From: a bacterium
GTDB taxonomy: Bacteria > Actinomycetota > Acidimicrobiia > Acidimicrobiales > CATQHL01
Length of the DNA: 7,576 nt
Reading direction: 5' to 3'
Assembly: GCA_026713745.1 (NCBI GenBank)
Contig: JAPONU010000607.1
Location: 1 to 7,576 of the forward strand
Positions 6,166-7,576 of the stretch are shown here, piece by piece. The notes beneath the pieces were generated by a model that saw only the letters and a program-made list of their open reading frames with translations, ran no database searches and had not been told where the DNA came from. The first letter of the stretch is position 1. The number at the start of each line of letters is the position of its first letter. The position numbers were made by a program, and so were the translations under genes.

Positions 6166-7576
6166 ATGGTGGATATCAGTCCTGCGATCGCACTGTTCCG
6201 CAGGCACCACGAGTTCCTGCTCGAGCGCTTCCTGGAGATGGAGCGCCAGAAGCTGCCCGTCGACGAGATCGACCGGCAACTCGTCGGCCTCGGCGAGCGG
6301 ATCGTCCGCGAGTACAACACCGCCGCCCTGGTCTCGGGCTCGGCGCAACTCGACGCCGACGGCCGGCGGGAGTTCATCGGCAACGTCCGCGGCCTCATGG
6401 GCGGCGGGGCCCTGGCGCCGCTGCTGGACCGCCACGACGTCGAGAACATCCACATCCTGGGCCACGACAACGTGGTGCTGTCCCTGGCCAACGGCGAGCG
6501 GGTGCCGGTGGCGCCGGTTGCGGGCAGCGAGGAGGAGCTGGTCATGATGATCCGCCACCTCGCGGCCACCGCCGGCCAGACCTCGCGGCGCTTCGACACG
6601 GCCTCGCCGATCCTCGACCTGCGGCTGGCCTCGGGTCACCGGCTGTTCGCCGTCACCGCCGTCGCCGAGCGCACCTCGGTGGTGATCCGCCGCCACCGGA
6701 TGCTGCAGGCGTCGATGGCGGGGCTGGCCGAGAAGGGCACCGTCACCCCCCCGATCATCGAGGTGCTGCGGGCCGCGGTGCGCCCCCCCAACCCGGCCAA
6801 CCTGCTGGTGGTGGGCGGCACCGGCGCCGGCAAGACCACGCTGCTGCGCTCGCTGATCGCCGAGATCCCCCAGGACGAGCTGCTGGTCACCATCGAGGAC
6901 ACCCTCGAGCTGCACCTGCGGTCGTCGGGCCTGCACCCGCGCACCCTGGCGCTGGAGACCCGCACGTCCAACACCGAGGGCACCGGCGAGATCACCACCT
7001 ACGACCTGGCCAAGGCGGCGCTGCGGATGTCGCCGGACCGGGTGATCGTGGGGGAGGTGCGCGGCGGCGAGGTGATGCAGTTGCTGCAGGCCATGGGCAT
7101 CGGCAACGACGGCTCGCTGGGCACCATCCACGCGGGCAGCACCCGGGCGGCCATCAACAAGATGCTGATCTACGCCCAGCGCTCGCCCGACGCCCCCACG
7201 CCCGACTCGGTGATGCGCGAGATCGCCGAGGTGCTGCACCTGCTGGTGTACATCAAGAAGCTGCCCGACGGGCGCCGCGCCATCACGTCGATCCGCGAGG
7301 TCACCGGCTACGAGGACGGCAGGGTGCTGACCGCCGAGGTGTTCGGCCCCGGACCCGACGGCGTGGGCGTCTACGTGCGGCCGTTCAAGCCCGACGGCGA
7401 GACCCTGGCCCGCCTGCGGGTCTCGGGCTTCGACCCGGCCACCCTGGGTGAGCCCTACCGGCCCCGAGTGCCGGCGCCGCGGCCCCAGCACGCCCAGCCC
7501 CAGCACGCCCAACCCCAGTCACCCCCACCCGCACCGCGGGCGCCTGCACCCCGCCCGCAGGCGCCCGCGGTGCACC
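6166..7576 (+). CDS. cpaF: CpaF/TadA secretion ATPase, 3' end beyond the window
   Basis: This is the hexameric cytoplasmic ATPase that powers Flp/Tad pilus extension and retraction. Some 470 codons are visible and the frame is still open at the window edge. An N-terminal helical region (1-85) is followed by the CpaF N-domain with LLDRHDVENIHILG (86-99). The ATPase core has Walker A GGTGAGKTT (217-225), an Asp/Glu-box TIEDTLEL (242-249), Walker B RVIVGEVRGGE (292-302) and the His box GTIHAGS (319-325), so all catalytic elements are present. ATG 6166 has GGTGG eight bases ahead (6153-6157), touching the stop of the cpaE-like gene, and the gap is only 12 bp, so the genes are translationally close. 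After residue 429 the usual C-terminus is replaced by a Pro/Gln/Ala-rich tail with a repeated PQHAQ, still running at the edge. Tail length cannot be judged. Confidence 0.96.
   Translation, partial: MVDISPAIALFRRHHEFLLERFLEMERQKLPVDEIDRQLVGLGERIVREYNTAALVSGSAQLDADGRREFIGNVRGLMGGGALAPLLDRHDVENIHILGHDNVVLSLANGERVPVAPVAGSEEELVMMIRHLAATAGQTSRRFDTASPILDLRLASGHRLFAVTAVAERTSVVIRRHRMLQASMAGLAEKGTVTPPIIEVLRAAVRPPNPANLLVVGGTGAGKTTLLRSLIAEIPQDELLVTIEDTLELHLRSSGLHPRTLALETRTSNTEGTGEITTYDLAKAALRMSPDRVIVGEVRGGEVMQLLQAMGIGNDGSLGTIHAGSTRAAINKMLIYAQRSPDAPTPDSVMREIAEVLHLLVYIKKLPDGRRAITSIREVTGYEDGRVLTAEVFGPGPDGVGVYVRPFKPDGETLARLRVSGFDPATLGEPYRPRVPAPRPQHAQPQHAQPQSPPPAPRAPAPRPQAPAVH
7483..7512 (+). repeat. 15-bp tandem repeat in the CpaF tail
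   Basis: CCCCAGCACGCCCAG occurs at 7483-7497 and again at 7498-7512 with one change in the last base. It is in frame and encodes the repeated PQHAQ of the Pro-rich tail. More copies may lie beyond the window. Confidence 0.7.

Overview
This is a very GC-rich window whose genes use GTG starts freely and strongly prefer G or C at third codon positions. That, together with the gene set, suggests a high-GC actinobacterium. A more exact placement (for example Acidimicrobiia) would be a guess. The window holds six protein genes on two divergent arms that meet at an intergenic region at about 3179-3482.

Left arm, all on the minus strand. Reading leftward from the divergent region there is a CpaA/TadV-type prepilin peptidase (2681-3178), an array of nine 14-bp tandem repeats (2565-2690), an Amt/Rh-family ammonium channel (1081-2484) and, 27 bp behind it with its own Shine-Dalgarno, a TIR-like (DUF1863/ThsB-type) protein (460-1053). 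Beyond that, positions 1-459 have no gene I can defend. They contain an AT-rich island, three full copies plus a decayed fourth copy of a 43-bp repeat with an internal hairpin, and a hairpin just past the TIR stop codon.

Right arm, all on the plus strand. This is the start of a Tad/Flp-type pilus (type IVc pilus) operon: a CpaB/RcpC-like membrane-anchored SAF protein (3483-4322), a CpaE/TadZ-like MinD-family protein with a degenerate P-loop and a proline-rich tail of about 285 residues (4285-6153), and the CpaF/TadA secretion ATPase (6166 to the window end, incomplete). The first two genes appear to overlap and the third starts 12 bp after the second. The prepilin peptidase on the other strand would cleave the Flp pilin of this system. 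The pilin and the TadB/TadC platform genes are not in the window and would be expected further right.

The divergent region carries a 14-bp palindrome with the CRP/FNR core GTGA-N6-TCAC, a perfect hairpin touching it, a good -10 element pointing right, and a long leader with a 9-G run before cpaB.

The observations most worth following are the ammonium channel and TIR-like protein as a two-gene unit, the candidate CRP/FNR operator between the two pilus transcription units, and the degenerate TadZ-like protein with its long disordered tail.
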